This document shows positions 6,422 to 14,251 of a stretch of DNA of 17,081 bases, one piece after another. Under the pieces are notes generated by a model. It did not search any database, was not told the DNA's origin, and saw nothing but the letters and a program-made list of their open reading frames with translations. The position numbers were made by a program, and so were the translations under genes. The DNA comes from Ruthenibacterium lactatiformans (GTDB lineage Bacteria; Bacillota; Clostridia; Oscillospirales; Ruminococcaceae). The stretch spans positions 1 through 17,081 of the forward strand of contig NZ_JXXK01000047.1 of NCBI RefSeq assembly GCF_000949455.1, written 5' to 3'. The stretch's first letter is position 1. Each line of letters begins with the position of its first letter.

Positions 6422-7932
6422 AAAAATTGTATACAACCTTGATTGTAGAAGATGAAGATATCGTGCGCGAAGGTCTGATAGAAACCATTGAATGGGAGAA
6501 AATAGGCTTTTCTGTGACGGCTCAAGCGTCTGGAGGCCGAGAAGCGCTGCGAAAATTTCAAACAGAACCGACAGATGTGGTTTTAACAGATATCCGGATG
6601 CCAGAGTTTGACGGAATACAATTGTTAAAGGCGATTAAAGAGCAGCACATTGAAACGCAGGTGGTTTTTATAAGCAGTTATGCTGAATTTGAATATGCAA
6701 AGCAGGCAATTACTTATAAGGCGTTTTCTTACGTGATAAAAACTGAATTATTTGAAGATTTGGAAAAAGTACTGCATGAGTTGTATCTCTTTTTGGAAAA
6801 GCAGGAGTTTGAACGGGAACAGACAAGTTACCAAAAAAGAGCAATCGAAAGCCAATTTTTGTTCAAGGGGATTCAAACAGGAAACTGGGAGGAATTGCGG
6901 CTAAAAGGCATATGGCATCAGATGATTGTGATTTCGCAATACCCGGAAAAAAACATTACGCTCCCAATTGGATTTGAAGCTGATATACTGTGGGGAATAA
7001 GTGAGCGCGGAGATGCGGTTCTTTTGGTTTCTGCCGCCGACAAAGCAACATTAGAAAAATGCATACAGTCATTTGCGCAAGACTATTGTGCGAAGCATAT
7101 TGGTATCATAACTGCTGGTAAATGCAAAGGGGAGTGCGGGGAAATCCAAAACTCGTATTATGAAGCGATGAAGATGCTGGACATAACATACAAATATCCT
7201 AGCGGCATTTATATGTACCAAACTGTAGAGAGCAGTTTAGAAAATTTTTGTCTTGAAAAAAGCTGGAGCATAGATCATATGGTTTTGTTGCTTACAGGCA
7301 GAAAAGAAGAGGAGTTTTTGCGGCAAGTAGAGCGATATATCCATTGTTGCATGAAGGCGCGGGGGATTTTTATACAAGAATGTAAGTTGCATCTGCTGGC
7401 CATTCTTTCAAGAATGGCAGACATATACGGTGGCTCAATGCAACAGCTATATTACTCCTCGTCGAAGCAGTTGATGACTTGCGATTGCTTTACAGTACTC
7501 TATGCTTTGATAAAAAAGATTGTGCGACAGGTTCTGGAGGCGCTAAACTGCGTCGAAAGTAATGATGAAATGCAGCAGATACTAAATTTTGTTCGGGCAA
7601 ATTTTCGATCCGATATCCATCTGCAAGACGTTGCAGAGCGCTTTTTCCTCAGCGCCCCGTATTTATCAGCTCTGTTCAAAAAGAATGTTGGCATGACGTT
7701 TACAAGTTATCTTCGCGAGTGCCGTTTGAATTGGGCTGCGCACCTGTTAGAAACAACACGTTTCAGCATACAAAAGATAGCGTACGAAGTTGGATATACC
7801 GATGAGCGGTATTTTGCAGAGCTTTTCAATAAGACGTATAGAGCCTCGCCTTCTGAATATCGGGCGAAAATAGTTCAAAAAGGAGAAATGTTGACAAAAA
7901 ATAATGGCGAGAGCCCTTTTGGGGGAATTTAA
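6418..7932 (+). CDS. YesN-type response regulator (REC + AraC helix-turn-helix)
   Basis: A 504-residue response regulator paired with the preceding kinase; the start overlaps the kinase stop by four bases. The receiver domain is at residues 1-120, with acidic residues Glu11, Asp12 and Asp14, phospho-acceptor Asp58 (LTDIRMP), Ser86 (FISSYAEF) and Lys108 (YVIKTELFE; family usual is Lys-Pro). A middle region of about 250 residues without a clear motif follows, as in YesN relatives. Two helix-turn-helix units of the AraC family are at about 386-485 (DVAERFFLSAPYLSALFKKN, then IAYEVGYTDERYFAELFNK). It is expected to bind DNA and control the transport operon that follows 350 bp downstream. That target is inferred from position, the usual arrangement in this family. 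Confidence 0.94.
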   Translation: MKKLYTTLIVEDEDIVREGLIETIEWEKIGFSVTAQASGGREALRKFQTEPTDVVLTDIRMPEFDGIQLLKAIKEQHIETQVVFISSYAEFEYAKQAITYKAFSYVIKTELFEDLEKVLHELYLFLEKQEFEREQTSYQKRAIESQFLFKGIQTGNWEELRLKGIWHQMIVISQYPEKNITLPIGFEADILWGISERGDAVLLVSAADKATLEKCIQSFAQDYCAKHIGIITAGKCKGECGEIQNSYYEAMKMLDITYKYPSGIYMYQTVESSLENFCLEKSWSIDHMVLLLTGRKEEEFLRQVERYIHCCMKARGIFIQECKLHLLAILSRMADIYGGSMQQLYYSSSKQLMTCDCFTVLYALIKKIVRQVLEALNCVESNDEMQQILNFVRANFRSDIHLQDVAERFFLSAPYLSALFKKNVGMTFTSYLRECRLNWAAHLLETTRFSIQKIAYEVGYTDERYFAELFNKTYRASPSEYRAKIVQKGEMLTKNNGESPFGGI

Positions 7933-8035
7933 CGCGATGCGCTTCTTGCGTCGTTTGAGGCCTTGACTATTAATAATCGATATACGGGAAGTAACAGTAA
8001 AAACAGTTTCAATACATAGCTAAAAAAATAGAAAG

Positions 8036-8108
8036 AGACACGCACTCCTGCCTCTGAAGAATGGTACATCCCCGTTTTGCAGAGATAGGGTACGTGTCTT
8101 ATTTTATG
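8036..8108 (+). terminator. Candidate terminator after the two-component operon
   Basis: AGACACG (8036-8042) pairs with CGTGTCT (8093-8099), followed by TTATTTTATGTTTT. An inner helix, CTCTG (8052-8056) with CAGAG (8079-8084 region), lies inside the large loop. The outer stem is only 7 bp with a long loop, so it may instead be a structured mRNA tail. It separates the regulator genes from the transport operon. Confidence 0.45.
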
Positions 8109-8119
8109 TTTTGCACAAA

Positions 8120-8151
8120 TTGTACTTATGTGTTATGTAAATTATACATAA
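8120..8151 (+). promoter_or_regulatory. Promoter of the transport operon with overlapping inverted repeat
   Basis: TTGTAC (8120-8125) and TATACA (8143-8148) are 17 bp apart. Over the -10 box lies an inverted repeat: TTATGTA (8133-8139), 5 bp, TACATAA (8145-8151). This is an operator-like arrangement, and the position would suit a repressor or a regulator contacting the core promoter. The protein that binds it cannot be named from the sequence. Confidence 0.5.
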
Positions 8152-8199
8152 TTTCAGTTAAATGTGTAGCTTGTTTTGATTAAAAGTGTCTCGTTACAT

Positions 8200-8217
8200 C
8201 CACCGGATAACTGGTGG
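8200..8217 (+). other. Hairpin in the 5' untranslated region of the solute-binding protein gene
   Basis: CCACCGG (8200-8206) and CTGGTGG (8211-8217) form a 7-bp stem (one G-T pair) with loop ATAA. It lies about 60 bases upstream of the start codon and does not cover the ribosome binding site. It may stabilise the mRNA. Confidence 0.5.
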
Positions 8218-8278
8218 TAAACTGATATTAAAGAAGTGCGCTTCATATTTTTTCGGTTTGAGTGAAAGGAGTTCAAGA

Positions 8279-9838
8279 ATGAAACATCTAGGAAAGTCCA
8301 TTTTGGCGTGTGCTTTATGTTTTGTGGTGGTGCTAAGTGGTTGTTCCGGTACAGTATCTTCTGAGACTGCGCAATCGATGTCAGTATCCCAGAGTACAGA
8401 AAATGTAGTGGCTCCGGGAAATTACGACGAACATTTTGATATTGATTTAATGTCATATTTCGTTATGGATGTATCGCCTGACGATGAGATTATTCAATAT
8501 TTAAATGACAAATTCAATGTTACGATTAATCCGACAATCACGAACTGGGACAATTATGCATCTACATTGCAGATGAAGATCTCCGCGGGAGAAACACCGG
8601 ATTGGTTTCGTGTGAACCTAGACAGTATGGTGCCGCAGTTGGTGGATGATGGCGTGGTTATCAACGTCAGTGATTATGCCAAGAACTACGGCTTTAAAAA
8701 TATCCAAGCGACTTTGGAAAGTCCGTTGGCAAACCTGCTCGAGCGAGATGGTAGCTTCTATTGCGTTCCGGATTCTACGGGATATCTCACGTTTGGCATT
8801 TATGTCCGTAAAGACTGGATGGATGAACTTGGGCTTGAAGTGCCAACGACTTGGGAAGCGTACAAAGATGTATTAAAAGCATTCGCAGATGCGGATCTTG
8901 ACGGAAAAGGTGCGACCCCACTTACCACTTATGGAGATGGTATTACCTCAGGTGTGCTAAACTTCTATTCTTGCTGGACGGGCTATAATACGTGGGGTTA
9001 TCTCAATGATGAGCTTCAGTATTTTGCTACCGATCCCGCATATAAGGAATGCATCAAATACTGGGCTGATTTGTATGCAAATGGATTGATTGATCCGGAG
9101 CTTTTCAGCAACAGTTATGAAGACTGCATGACCAAGTTTGATACAGGGCGTGCGGGCATGTTGATGATGAATCAAGTGCAAATTTGGTGGGATGCCAACG
9201 AAAGCGCCATGAAAGAATATGACCCAAGCTCAGAGATGATGTCTTTTGTCCCAATTCCTGCTGGACCGGCGGGGTCGCACGTAAATCATGGTATCCCTTA
9301 CGCAGCTAGTTCATATTTCTCTAGCGAAATGAGCGAGGCAAAGCGTATTCGCGTTCTTGAGATTATGGATTATCTTTTGAGCGACGAGGGGCGTGAGTTA
9401 ACGTTATACGGTATTGAGGGAAAACATCACACTGTGGTAGATGGTCAAAAAGTTCAGAACGCAGATGTTGTGAACAAGGAATGGGGACAGAGCATTCATT
9501 TGATGGGTGAACTTGCCGATTTTGGCGCATCTCAAGACCTTACCACTTCGGAATGGGTACAGAGCTATGTGGATTGGCTGGACACGCCGGGCAATGCAGA
9601 ATATAACTATGCGCAATATTTTAGCACAGATGAGACAGTAAAGCTTAGTACAAATATATTGGAAGTGTATCAATCCTATTTTGTATCATTTATTACCGGT
9701 GAGAAGGATGTGGATACAGAATGGAATGCTTACGTGGAAGCAATGAACAATGCAGGTGTTCCCGAGCTAACCAAGCTGACAGACGAATTTATTAAAGCGA
9801 ATGGTTATGATGCGGACATGGTACATGTAACCCGTTAA
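8279..9838 (+). CDS. ABC transporter solute-binding lipoprotein (LplA-like)
   Basis: This encodes the extracellular sugar-binding component of a carbohydrate ABC importer, 519 residues. The true start is ATG 8279, preceded by AAAGGAG (8265-8271); an in-frame GTG at 8186 adds 31 residues without a binding site and is rejected. Residues 1-21 form a lipoprotein signal peptide (MKHLGKSILACALCF, then VVVLSG) with lipobox Leu-Ser-Gly before Cys22, so the mature protein is lipid-anchored on the cell surface. A Ser/Thr/Gln-rich linker follows. The core has family features such as GETPDWF, IYVRKDWMDELGLEVPTTW and a glycine-rich GPAGSHVNHGIPYAA. It heads the transport operon: two permease genes follow within 27 and 17 bases. 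The substrate cannot be read; an oligosaccharide is likely from the neighbours. Confidence 0.94.
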   Translation: MKHLGKSILACALCFVVVLSGCSGTVSSETAQSMSVSQSTENVVAPGNYDEHFDIDLMSYFVMDVSPDDEIIQYLNDKFNVTINPTITNWDNYASTLQMKISAGETPDWFRVNLDSMVPQLVDDGVVINVSDYAKNYGFKNIQATLESPLANLLERDGSFYCVPDSTGYLTFGIYVRKDWMDELGLEVPTTWEAYKDVLKAFADADLDGKGATPLTTYGDGITSGVLNFYSCWTGYNTWGYLNDELQYFATDPAYKECIKYWADLYANGLIDPELFSNSYEDCMTKFDTGRAGMLMMNQVQIWWDANESAMKEYDPSSEMMSFVPIPAGPAGSHVNHGIPYAASSYFSSEMSEAKRIRVLEIMDYLLSDEGRELTLYGIEGKHHTVVDGQKVQNADVVNKEWGQSIHLMGELADFGASQDLTTSEWVQSYVDWLDTPGNAEYNYAQYFSTDETVKLSTNILEVYQSYFVSFITGEKDVDTEWNAYVEAMNNAGVPELTKLTDEFIKANGYDADMVHVTR

Positions 9839-9865
9839 AAAGAAAATCTTTAAAGAGGTGGGCTT

Positions 9866-10804
9866 ATGACAAATTCGGTAAAAAGCACTTCTTTTTCAAA
9901 GCCTAGCCTTTGGCGCGAGATATCTCGCGCCAAAGGCTGGTATTTGTTTGTGCTGCCATTGTTGTTATTTCTTATAATTTTTCGATATTGGCCTTTATAT
10001 TTTCTGCAGATTGCATTTCGTGATTTTCGTGTTACCCGGCCGTTGGAGAACAGTAATTGGGTTGGGTTCCAATATTTCCAAGAACTTTTTTCTACACCGG
10101 GTTTTTGGCAAGCGTTTTGCAATACGTTAATAATCAATTTATACAAGTTGTTGATTTGTTTTCCGCTTCCCATTGTACTAGCATTGTTGCTGATGGAGAT
10201 AAAGAGCCAACGTATACGCAGACCAATTCAAACGATTCTCTATCTGCCGCATTTTATTTCGTGGGTGGTTGTAGCGAATATTCTTACAAATTTATTGGCA
10301 TTTAATGGTGGAGCGATTAACAATTTAAGAGAACTTCTAGGTTTGCAACCGGTTATGTTTTTGGGCGCAAAGGAATATTTTCGCGGTATTCTTGTTGCTT
10401 CTGATTTGTGGAAGGAAGCTGGATGGAGCATGATTATCTATATTGCCGCCTTAGCGGGGATCGATCCGCAACTTTATGAGGCGGCGGATATAGATGGTGC
10501 AAATCGCTGGCAAAAGCTGGTGTACATCACCTTGAAAGAAATTATGCCCGTTGTGACAGTTATGCTCATTTTACGCGTGGGTGCTATCTTTGGAGGAAGC
10601 TTTGACCAAGTTCAAACTCTTCTAAATCCGCAGGTCCTGCCGGTAGGTGATACATTGGATACATTTGTCTATCGTGTAGGGATTGGTAACAGCCGATATA
10701 GTTATTCCACAGCGGCAGGATTATTCAATTCCGCCCTGTCGGCGTTGTTTTTATTTACAAGTGATCGTGTAGCAAAAAGGTTGGGCGGTCAGGGAGTATT
10801 TTGA
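9866..10804 (+). CDS. ABC transporter permease (LplB-like)
   Basis: One of two membrane subunits of the sugar importer, 312 residues with six predicted hydrophobic segments. The first is about residues 27-47 (WYLFVLPLLLFLIIF). The cytoplasmic EAA loop that contacts the ATPase is at about 205-228 (YEAADIDGANRWQKL). The start ATG 9866 has AAAGAGGTGGG upstream. The N-terminal pattern SLWREISRAKGWYLF is normal for LplB relatives, yet its codons form a 34-bp perfect palindrome. No ATPase gene is in the window; transporters of this class generally use a shared MsmX-type ATPase encoded elsewhere. The stop codon lies 17 bases before the next start. Confidence 0.94.
   Translation: MTNSVKSTSFSKPSLWREISRAKGWYLFVLPLLLFLIIFRYWPLYFLQIAFRDFRVTRPLENSNWVGFQYFQELFSTPGFWQAFCNTLIINLYKLLICFPLPIVLALLLMEIKSQRIRRPIQTILYLPHFISWVVVANILTNLLAFNGGAINNLRELLGLQPVMFLGAKEYFRGILVASDLWKEAGWSMIIYIAALAGIDPQLYEAADIDGANRWQKLVYITLKEIMPVVTVMLILRVGAIFGGSFDQVQTLLNPQVLPVGDTLDTFVYRVGIGNSRYSYSTAAGLFNSALSALFLFTSDRVAKRLGGQGVF
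9905..9938. repeat. 34-bp perfect palindrome at the start of the permease gene
   Basis: AGCCTTTGGCGCGAGAT (9905-9921) is followed at once by its exact reverse complement ATCTCGCGCCAAAGGCT (9922-9938). It begins 39 bases after the permease start codon, in codons about 14-25. In mRNA it would form a very stable GC-rich stem between the solute-binding protein and permease coding regions. A G-T pair and a G-C pair can extend it further (9903-9904 with 9939-9940). Confidence 0.95.
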
Positions 10805-10821
10805 AAGGGGAGAAAAATTTG

Positions 10822-11676
10822 ATGAAGAGGAAAATTAGCATCTCCTTTTTTTCAATAGCGATTGCAATTTTGTTTGGATTGGCCTGCATACTTGCTATCT
10901 ATCCTTTATGGCATGTCATTGTGGGATCACTGATATCTTATCCTGAATATATGCAGAAGGTGTTAATGCTGTGGCCAAATCGAATTACTTTTGAAAATTA
11001 TCATTATGTTTTAGGGCAGGGAACGGTTCTACAGCCACTGGTGGTCACAATTTTTATCACCTGTGTGGGCACATTTGTTAATGTTTTCATGATAACATTA
11101 GCTGCTTATGGACTTTCCAAACGTTTTCCGGGTGTGAAGGCCATTTCAATTTTGATGATTGTTACAATGTTTTTGAGTGCGGGACTTATTCCAAGCTATA
11201 TTTTATTTCGTCAGTTGGGAATATTAAACAGTGTATGGGTATATATCTTACCTGCTATGATTAACCCATTTTATGTAATCATTATGCGGACGTCTTTTCT
11301 TGACTTTCCCAGCGAACTTGAGGAAGCGGTAGCTATTGACGGGGCAGGTAAATTTGTTACATTTTTGCGTGTCGTATTGCCGCTTTCGAAGCCAACACTC
11401 GTAACAATCGGTCTTTTTACGGCGGTAGATTATTGGAACACTTTTCGGGAATCGGTATACTTTGTGACCGATTCGTCTAAAAAAACATTGCAGGATTTTC
11501 TTTATATGGTTATGAACAATACCAATATGGGGGCCATGGGGACAGGACAGGCCATTGTAACAGAAAATGTTAAGCTGGCGTATACGGCGCTTGCAATTAT
11601 ACCGATTTTGATGGTATATCCGGTTCTGCAAAATCATATGGCTTCAGGTATTATGGTGGGATCGGTCAAAGGTTGA
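10822..11676 (+). CDS. ABC transporter permease (LplC-like)
   Basis: The second membrane subunit of the sugar importer, 284 residues from ATG 10822. AAAGGGGAG (10804-10812) is the ribosome binding site for this start; a TTG at 10801, which overlaps the previous stop, lacks one and is rejected. Six hydrophobic segments are visible, the first at about residues 8-32. The EAA loop is at about 167-190 (EEAVAIDGAGKFVTFLRV). The typical N-terminal feature of the family, a segment ending PLWHVIVGSL, and the C-terminal SGIMVGSVKG are present. It should pair with the preceding permease in the membrane and take substrate from the lipoprotein. Confidence 0.94.
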   Translation: MKRKISISFFSIAIAILFGLACILAIYPLWHVIVGSLISYPEYMQKVLMLWPNRITFENYHYVLGQGTVLQPLVVTIFITCVGTFVNVFMITLAAYGLSKRFPGVKAISILMIVTMFLSAGLIPSYILFRQLGILNSVWVYILPAMINPFYVIIMRTSFLDFPSELEEAVAIDGAGKFVTFLRVVLPLSKPTLVTIGLFTAVDYWNTFRESVYFVTDSSKKTLQDFLYMVMNNTNMGAMGTGQAIVTENVKLAYTALAIIPILMVYPVLQNHMASGIMVGSVKG

Positions 11677-11728
11677 ATTTAAAACAAATTGCGTATTGGA
11701 AAGGTATTGAACCGAAAAGGAGATAACA

Positions 11729-12688
11729 ATGAAAAGGACCACTCGTGGAATAATAATTTTTCCCAGTGAGCTGACGCGCAGAAGCGTTCGGCAAATTATC
11801 GAAAGCGGGTTAGATGCAGTTGGAATCCATGCGGCATTTACAGACAGTGGAAAAAACTGTGTGCAAAATCTGATAGATCTTTTAAAAAATGAAGAATTTA
11901 AGAAAAATCTACAGATGTTACGTTCAGCCGGAATCGTTGTGGAATATGAGCTGCACGCAATGGATTGGTTGCTTCCGCATACAGCTTTTGATCAACATCC
12001 AGAATGGTTTCGTATGAATGATGCGGGTGTTCGTAAAGCGGATTTCAACTTCTGTCCTTCCAATCAAGAAGCACTTACTTATGTAGAAGAGAAAGCGCAA
12101 GAATTGGCGAAATTACTTCCTTCACCCCAAAGTCATCGTTTCTACTTTTGGATAGATGATAACGGCGAATATTGCCATTGCCCACAGTGCCAAGGACTGA
12201 ATGCATCGGATCAAGCGTTAATCGTTTACAATCACATTTTAAAAGGTATTCGTAAAAGTGATCCGCAAGGCAAGCAGTGCTATCTTGCGTATCAAAAGAC
12301 AATTCAAGCGCCGCAGAGGATCAAACCAGATGCGGGGATTTTTTTGGAATATGCGCCGATTGATCGAATGTCTGGGCTTGCAATCAACGACTTGAGATGT
12401 GAAAAGAACATAGGGCAGAAAAACGCCTTAGGTGAACTTCTACGGGTGTTTGGCACCAAGGATTCTCAAGTGTTAGAATATTGGTTAGATCTTTCGCGCT
12501 TTTATGCTTGGAAGCCGCCCTTTGGGGAACTACCTTTTTATCCGCATGTTATTCGTCAGGATGCGGTGTTTTATCGTTCAATAGGGTTTGAGCGAATGAC
12601 AAGTTTTGCCTGCCGTTTAATGGAAGACGAGTATATCAACTGCTATGGTGAAGCTCCCATAAAACAATATGTAGATCTTTTAGGGTAA
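11729..12688 (+). CDS. DUF4838-like protein, putative glycoside hydrolase-related
   Basis: A 319-residue protein with no signal peptide or membrane helix, so cytoplasmic. The core motif WIDDNGEYCHCPQC (residues 141-154, cysteines 149, 151 and 154), followed by DQALIVYNHI, AYQKT and APIDR, matches what I remember of the DUF4838 family, related in fold to alpha-glucuronidase-like and GH20-like enzymes. Members are usually much longer, with an N-terminal hydrolase-like domain and often secreted; this one is short and internal. The CxCxxC cluster suggests a structural metal site. AAAAGGAG precedes the ATG at a spacing of 7 bases, and the gene is 52 bases after the permease, so it is in the operon. 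The likely role is processing of the imported saccharide. The reaction is not known. Confidence 0.65.
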   Translation: MKRTTRGIIIFPSELTRRSVRQIIESGLDAVGIHAAFTDSGKNCVQNLIDLLKNEEFKKNLQMLRSAGIVVEYELHAMDWLLPHTAFDQHPEWFRMNDAGVRKADFNFCPSNQEALTYVEEKAQELAKLLPSPQSHRFYFWIDDNGEYCHCPQCQGLNASDQALIVYNHILKGIRKSDPQGKQCYLAYQKTIQAPQRIKPDAGIFLEYAPIDRMSGLAINDLRCEKNIGQKNALGELLRVFGTKDSQVLEYWLDLSRFYAWKPPFGELPFYPHVIRQDAVFYRSIGFERMTSFACRLMEDEYINCYGEAPIKQYVDLLG

Positions 12689-12807
12689 AAGAAAATAATT
12701 AAAATCAGGATAATTTCATAGGCGAAATTTATAAGCATCACAGTAAATCGCACACCTGAAAATTATCGTTGATAGGGATTAAAAAGGACATGCAAGGGAG
12801 AAAATCC

Positions 12808-13764
12808 ATGCCGGTAGAAGTTACTTCGTTTAATCAATTACCCGCAATACAGTTGCAAAATAATCATTATCAGGCCCTTATAGTACCACAAGTTGGAGCG
12901 AATATCGTACGATTTTTATGGAGGGATCAGACACAGGAAATCGCTATCTTTCGAGAGCCATCGTCTGTTGATGCGCTCCTTAAAGCTCCATTCGAATATG
13001 GTTCGCCTTTGCTTTTCCCGGCAAACCGTATACAACAGGCGCAGTTCTTGTACGACGGTCATACTTTTTACCTGCCGCAAAATCATACGAATGGTGATCA
13101 CATCCACGGACTATTGTATGACGCTTCGTGGAGCGTAGAAAATATACAAAAAACTGTTGGTATGGTGAGCGTTTTGTTGAACGCTGTACAGGATGAACGT
13201 ATAAGTAATTTCGCTACAGGTTTTCATTTTAAACGTGTTGTGTCGCTTTTAGATGTCGGACTTAAAGATGAATTTATTATAACAAACGACAGTGAATATA
13301 CCCTTCCCTTTGGAATTGCCTATCATACGGCTTTAGCGGTTGAGCCTTCGTTGTTGTCATCTTATAAACTATATCTTCCAATCTTACACCGAGTGGAGGA
13401 TGATGTAATTACAAGGTATCCAACAGGAAAGCTTCTGTCATTGAACCCCTATGAATGCGCTTTGGCTGATAAGGGCGTGGGCCTTATTAATTCTAATATA
13501 GATTACCTATACACAGCGCGACAAAACAACCCAGCAGTTTTATATTACCCAAATGGGAAAAAGCTGTCATATTACGTATGTTCGAAATATTGGTATTGGA
13601 TATTAAATACACAAAAGCTAAAAAAAGGGCTTTTGACGGTTGAACCCCAGTCATGGCGCAGTAATATTTTATCTGAGCACAAGGGAATATGGGCACAGAA
13701 CGGAGTCTTATTTAGTCGGCCACATACGACCATGAGTTTTCAATCTTTTTTTTCAATCAATTAA
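12808..13764 (+). CDS. Aldose 1-epimerase family protein (galactose mutarotase-like)
   Basis: A 318-residue beta-sandwich sugar-binding protein of the mutarotase superfamily, expected to interconvert anomers of the sugar released from the imported substrate. Matching key residues: Asn73 and Arg74 in LFPANRI, His98/His100 in DHIHGLLYD, His173 in GIAYHTAL (general acid in the family) and Glu279 in TVEPQSW (general base in the family). The chosen start ATG 12808 has AAGGGAG seven bases upstream; the TTG at 12769 and ATG at 12790 have poorer context. The 119-bp gap before it contains an imperfect inverted repeat (GATAATTTCA 12709-12718 with TGAAAATTATC 12757-12767) of unknown role. It is the last gene of the sugar locus. 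Some superfamily members only bind sugars, so enzymatic activity is inferred. Confidence 0.88.
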   Translation: MPVEVTSFNQLPAIQLQNNHYQALIVPQVGANIVRFLWRDQTQEIAIFREPSSVDALLKAPFEYGSPLLFPANRIQQAQFLYDGHTFYLPQNHTNGDHIHGLLYDASWSVENIQKTVGMVSVLLNAVQDERISNFATGFHFKRVVSLLDVGLKDEFIITNDSEYTLPFGIAYHTALAVEPSLLSSYKLYLPILHRVEDDVITRYPTGKLLSLNPYECALADKGVGLINSNIDYLYTARQNNPAVLYYPNGKKLSYYVCSKYWYWILNTQKLKKGLLTVEPQSWRSNILSEHKGIWAQNGVLFSRPHTTMSFQSFFSIN

Positions 13765-13804
13765 ATTGCAAAAGTCGAATCAGCGTTCTGTGTCTTATTT
13801 TTAA

Positions 13805-14141
13805 ATGTATTTCAGCAATTTTTCCGTCGGAGGCGGTGGTATTCTGGAAGTTCTTTGTCAACGTAGACAAGATACAAGAGAAAATTTAGCACACGAATTC
13901 GGTGTATCGCTCCGCACAATCAGCAATGACATTGATGAACTAACTATCACGTACATACCCTATTATAACGACACGAGGAAAATATGGCGGAGGCATAAGA
14001 GTACAAATTGCCGATGGACATAAAATGCTGTACGAAAAGATGGAGAGAGAATTCGGTGAAGTGCATGAAGAACTGGACGCGCTGAACAGCACACAAGCGG
14101 CTCAGGAGTTTGTGCTCACCCGGCGTCTAAAGCAAGTTTGA
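13805..14141 (+). pseudogene. Winged-helix (HTH_11/DeoR-like) regulator, frameshifted remnant
   Basis: Frame 1 from ATG 13805 gives a helix-turn-helix with ILEVLCQRRQDTRENLAHEF and VSLRTISNDIDELT, typical of small clostridial WYL-type regulators carried on mobile elements. The frame then fails near 13976: a change to the +1 frame at 13977 restores the family's glycine-rich wing (GKYGGGIRVQIADGH) and continues through KMEREFGEVHEELDALNS to TGA at 14139-14141. One base is therefore extra, or two are missing, near the AGGAAAA run. There is no clear ribosome binding site, and the C-terminal half (no WYL domain) is far shorter than the usual 300-plus residues. It lies between the sugar locus and the second recombinase tail and is probably debris of the element that carried the recombinase. 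Confidence 0.7.
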
Positions 14142-14185
14142 TTTTAGGGGCTATAGAGCGTATGGCAACAGAATAAAGTCATAAT

Positions 14186-14224
14186 AAAACAGCTGCACGG
14201 ATTGGGTTCCCGTGCAGCTGTTTT
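14186..14224. terminator. Strong bidirectional intrinsic terminator
   Basis: AAAACAGCTGCACGG (14186-14200) and CCGTGCAGCTGTTTT (14210-14224) form a perfect 15-bp stem with a 9-base loop, with A-run and T-run at the two ends. Transcription is stopped in both directions, which insulates the recombinase fragment from the sugar locus. Confidence 0.85.
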
Positions 14225-14251
14225 GTTTTCTGACAGAAATGGAGAAACAAT

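Noticed and set aside
8186..8278. Upstream GTG start adding 31 residues to the solute-binding protein
   Set aside because: No ribosome binding site, and the lipoprotein signal peptide would no longer be N-terminal.
12709..12767. Long-range inverted repeat before the epimerase gene as a riboswitch or terminator
   Set aside because: Imperfect AT-rich arms 38 bases apart, no T-run at the end and no known riboswitch motif.
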